NCBI GenBank assembly: GCA_910588885.1
Contig: CAJUSQ010000141.1
Location: 1 to 6,714 of the forward strand
DNA: 6,714 bases
DNA from: an uncultured Lachnospiraceae bacterium
GTDB taxonomy: Bacteria > Bacillota > Clostridia > Lachnospirales > Lachnospiraceae
Direction: 5' to 3'
Shown: positions 5,219 through 6,714 of the stretch, in pieces
Layout of the letters: each line of letters starts with the position of its first letter
How positions within the stretch are numbered: position 1 is the stretch's first letter
Program-made: the position numbers and the translations under genes
The notes under the pieces: model-generated
Databases searched by the model: none
What the model was told of the DNA's origin: nothing
What the model saw: only the letters and a program-made list of their open reading frames with translations

Positions 5219-6437
5219 ACCCAAAACCTCCCGGAACATGATGCTGATTACGTGTGTAACATCGCAGGATGATCCCTCCAAGCAGGAAACCGGTCAGCAT
5301 GGAAAGGATAAGCGCTGCCTGATAGCCTAAAACCGGATATCCAAGACAATTTATAAATTCCGTATTTGCAAACAAAGTCCGATTGACTAATAGCACATAC
5401 GGATTCCAGATTTTTTCCCAGATATTACTGTAAAACTGACTGGATGCTCCTTGAAAAATCAATGCCAGCAGAACCGAAAGATTGATTGCAAACGGGAACA
5501 ACGCCGTTTTCCATTTCATAGAGAATGCCAGCATTCCCATACAAAAGGACCACATGCCAAGGGCCCTTACTGCCGCAGATAATAGGACATATTGAAATAA
5601 TGTCATATTAAGTGGAGTGTTGGCAAAATTGTTAATCGCATAAATTGGCAGCTCCCCACCTTCCCCGGTATGAAAGGCCAAACAGAATCCAATAAAATCC
5701 AGCAAAGAAAACCATATAGCAATGCCAACGGAAAATACCGAGACAGCCATCAATTTTGCCGCACAGGTCATATAACCGCCACCCGGGCTGGTAAGAAGCA
5801 GCAGGTTCATCTGTGTTTCTTTTTCCCTCACAAATACCGTTGTAACGGCGTAAAGGCATAAGAGAATCATCAGTACGGTAGAGAAATCATAATTTACCAG
5901 ATAATTATACATCTCGGTATAGCCAAACGCAGGAATCTCACGCTGCGCAAATCTATGGTAAATTACAGCATTTTTGCGCCCCTCGAATTGATTGCCTATT
6001 GATTGGAATTGTATACTATTGCTTTTGGCCCTCTCTGCAATTTGAGCTGCCGTCTTTTTATAATTGTAGAAATACTTCATCGGGCGGACATAATACTTAT
6101 CCAGTAAATTGCAGTCGCTATATAAGTTTCCGGTCATGGTATCGGGATTGTCCAATGCGGTACTTGCAGTCAAATCAGCGGTTGCTTCTTCCAACGGACG
6201 GTATCGTTTCATCAGCCTTTCTATTTTATCCCCTGTAATAATTCCTGAAAGCTGCGGATATAGCTGCCAGTAAACCGTATTCCAGCTCTGCTCCCCGGTA
6301 CCATTTGCCAGATAAGAGTACGATTGATATACATTCCGAATCTTGGATAAATTCAACATACTAAATACCAGAATCGTCAATAATACGGCGCGCCTGAAGC
6401 ACAATTTTGAAAGTTCATATCGAATCAGCCGTTTCAT
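5199..6437 (-). CDS. ABC-2 type transporter permease with large extracellular loop
   Basis: This gene encodes a 412-residue integral membrane subunit of an ABC transporter. It has a short basic N-terminus (MKRLIRYELSKL), TM1 (about 15-30), a long outside loop of roughly 150 residues (31-184), then TM2 (185-203), TM3 (228-253), TM4 (279-303), TM5 (311-329) and TM6 (372-392). The cytoplasmic segment after TM2 (VREKETQMNLLLLTSPGGG) has the look of the ABC-2 coupling region that meets the ATPase. This plan of TM1, ectodomain and five further helices is shared with the next gene, so the two probably form a heterodimeric channel. Its ATG overlaps the ATPase stop as ATGA with only a weak ribosome site, implying translational coupling. 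I recognise no closer family, and the substrate (peptide, drug or lipid) cannot be told. Confidence 0.88.
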   Translation of the reverse strand: MKRLIRYELSKLCFRRAVLLTILVFSMLNLSKIRNVYQSYSYLANGTGEQSWNTVYWQLYPQLSGIITGDKIERLMKRYRPLEEATADLTASTALDNPDTMTGNLYSDCNLLDKYYVRPMKYFYNYKKTAAQIAERAKSNSIQFQSIGNQFEGRKNAVIYHRFAQREIPAFGYTEMYNYLVNYDFSTVLMILLCLYAVTTVFVREKETQMNLLLLTSPGGGYMTCAAKLMAVSVFSVGIAIWFSLLDFIGFCLAFHTGEGGELPIYAINNFANTPLNMTLFQYVLLSAAVRALGMWSFCMGMLAFSMKWKTALFPFAINLSVLLALIFQGASSQFYSNIWEKIWNPYVLLVNRTLFANTEFINCLGYPVLGYQAALILSMLTGFLLGGIILRCYTRNQHHVPGGFGCEIRSL

Positions 6438-6714
6438 ATGCTATCACCGCCAAAGTAGTAAAGAAACACATCTTCCAGGTTGGGTTTTACTGTTACCGCC
6501 CACTTATCCGGTTGTTTCTCCGAAATAATGCGCATCATAATTTTATCTCCCTGACGCTGCATATTACTGATTTGCAGATCATCAAATTGTTTTGCACCTG
6601 TAGAGTCCGATTGTTCTAATGACCACACCTTTCCTTCGATTTCCTGCTCCAGGGTGCTTATTGTATTCTTGCGTATCAACTGCCCCTGTTTTAGAATAAG
6701 CACCTCATTTGCAA
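6434..6714 (-). CDS. ABC transporter ATP-binding protein, C-terminal part (continues beyond the window)
   Basis: Only the last 93 or so codons are present; the frame is open through base 6714 and the 5' part lies outside. The visible part begins ANEVLILKQGQLIRKN, the strand-turn-strand that follows the switch histidine in ABC ATPases (usually ..ADEVLLLKDGKIV..). It ends with KPNLEDVFLYYFGG, the characteristic LEDVFL C-terminal motif of ATPases that pair with ABC-2 permeases. An apparent start at 6703 is an internal GTG and should not be used. The stop TGA overlaps the ATG of the permease. Walker A, Walker B and the signature motif lie beyond the window, so integrity cannot be judged. Confidence 0.9.
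   Translation of the reverse strand, partial: ANEVLILKQGQLIRKNTISTLEQEIEGKVWSLEQSDSTGAKQFDDLQISNMQRQGDKIMMRIISEKQPDKWAVTVKPNLEDVFLYYFGGDSI

Noticed and set aside
1..6714. CRISPR array, tRNA, rRNA, transposase or phage genes
   Set aside because: No regularly spaced repeats, no tRNA-like or rRNA sequence, and no matching protein motifs seen on either strand.

Overview
The window most likely comes from the chromosome of an anaerobic Firmicute, probably a Clostridia/Lachnospiraceae gut-type organism. The reasons are strong AAGGAGG-type ribosome binding sites, sigma-A-type promoters, a PerR/Fur-type operator, a BaiA-like short-chain dehydrogenase and TM287/TM288-type heterodimeric ABC exporter remains. 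This is inference from sequence style; no taxonomic marker is present. All supported genes lie on the minus strand, so transcription runs from high to low coordinates.

Right half (3197-6714): three genes of one ABC-transporter operon, tightly coupled. In transcription order they are the C-terminal end of an ATP-binding subunit (runs off the window edge), a 412-aa ABC-2 type permease that starts in a 4-nt ATGA overlap, and a second permease that starts at a GTG inside the end of the first. The second permease is fused at its C-terminus to an extracytoplasmic beta-propeller-like domain, and the junction between the two looks like a lipoprotein signal peptide with a lipobox. A hairpin terminator (3129-3151) closes the operon.

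Middle (1818-3123): a promoter with a perfect PerR-box-like palindrome just downstream of the -10 drives the wreck of a half-size ABC exporter. The remaining 1.2 kb reads cleanly but lacks three internal blocks, each roughly 55-60 codons by comparison with the family. The third removes Walker B, the D-loop and the switch region of the nucleotide-binding domain. The partner half-transporter expected next to it is absent.

Left half (1-1817): a strong separate promoter, overlapped by an inverted repeat, serves an intact short-chain dehydrogenase/reductase. It is followed 76 nt later by a small PmtA/COG3963-like SAM-dependent methyltransferase, then a 158-nt gap with inverted repeats, then a 37-codon membrane ORF that looks like the truncated start of a longer membrane protein. 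The window begins inside or at an inverted repeat that may be a terminator.

Overall, a lower-GC transporter operon abuts a higher-GC region that shows gene decay by deletion (the ABC exporter and the small membrane ORF) next to two intact enzymes. I saw no CRISPR array, tRNA, rRNA, transposase or prophage gene.
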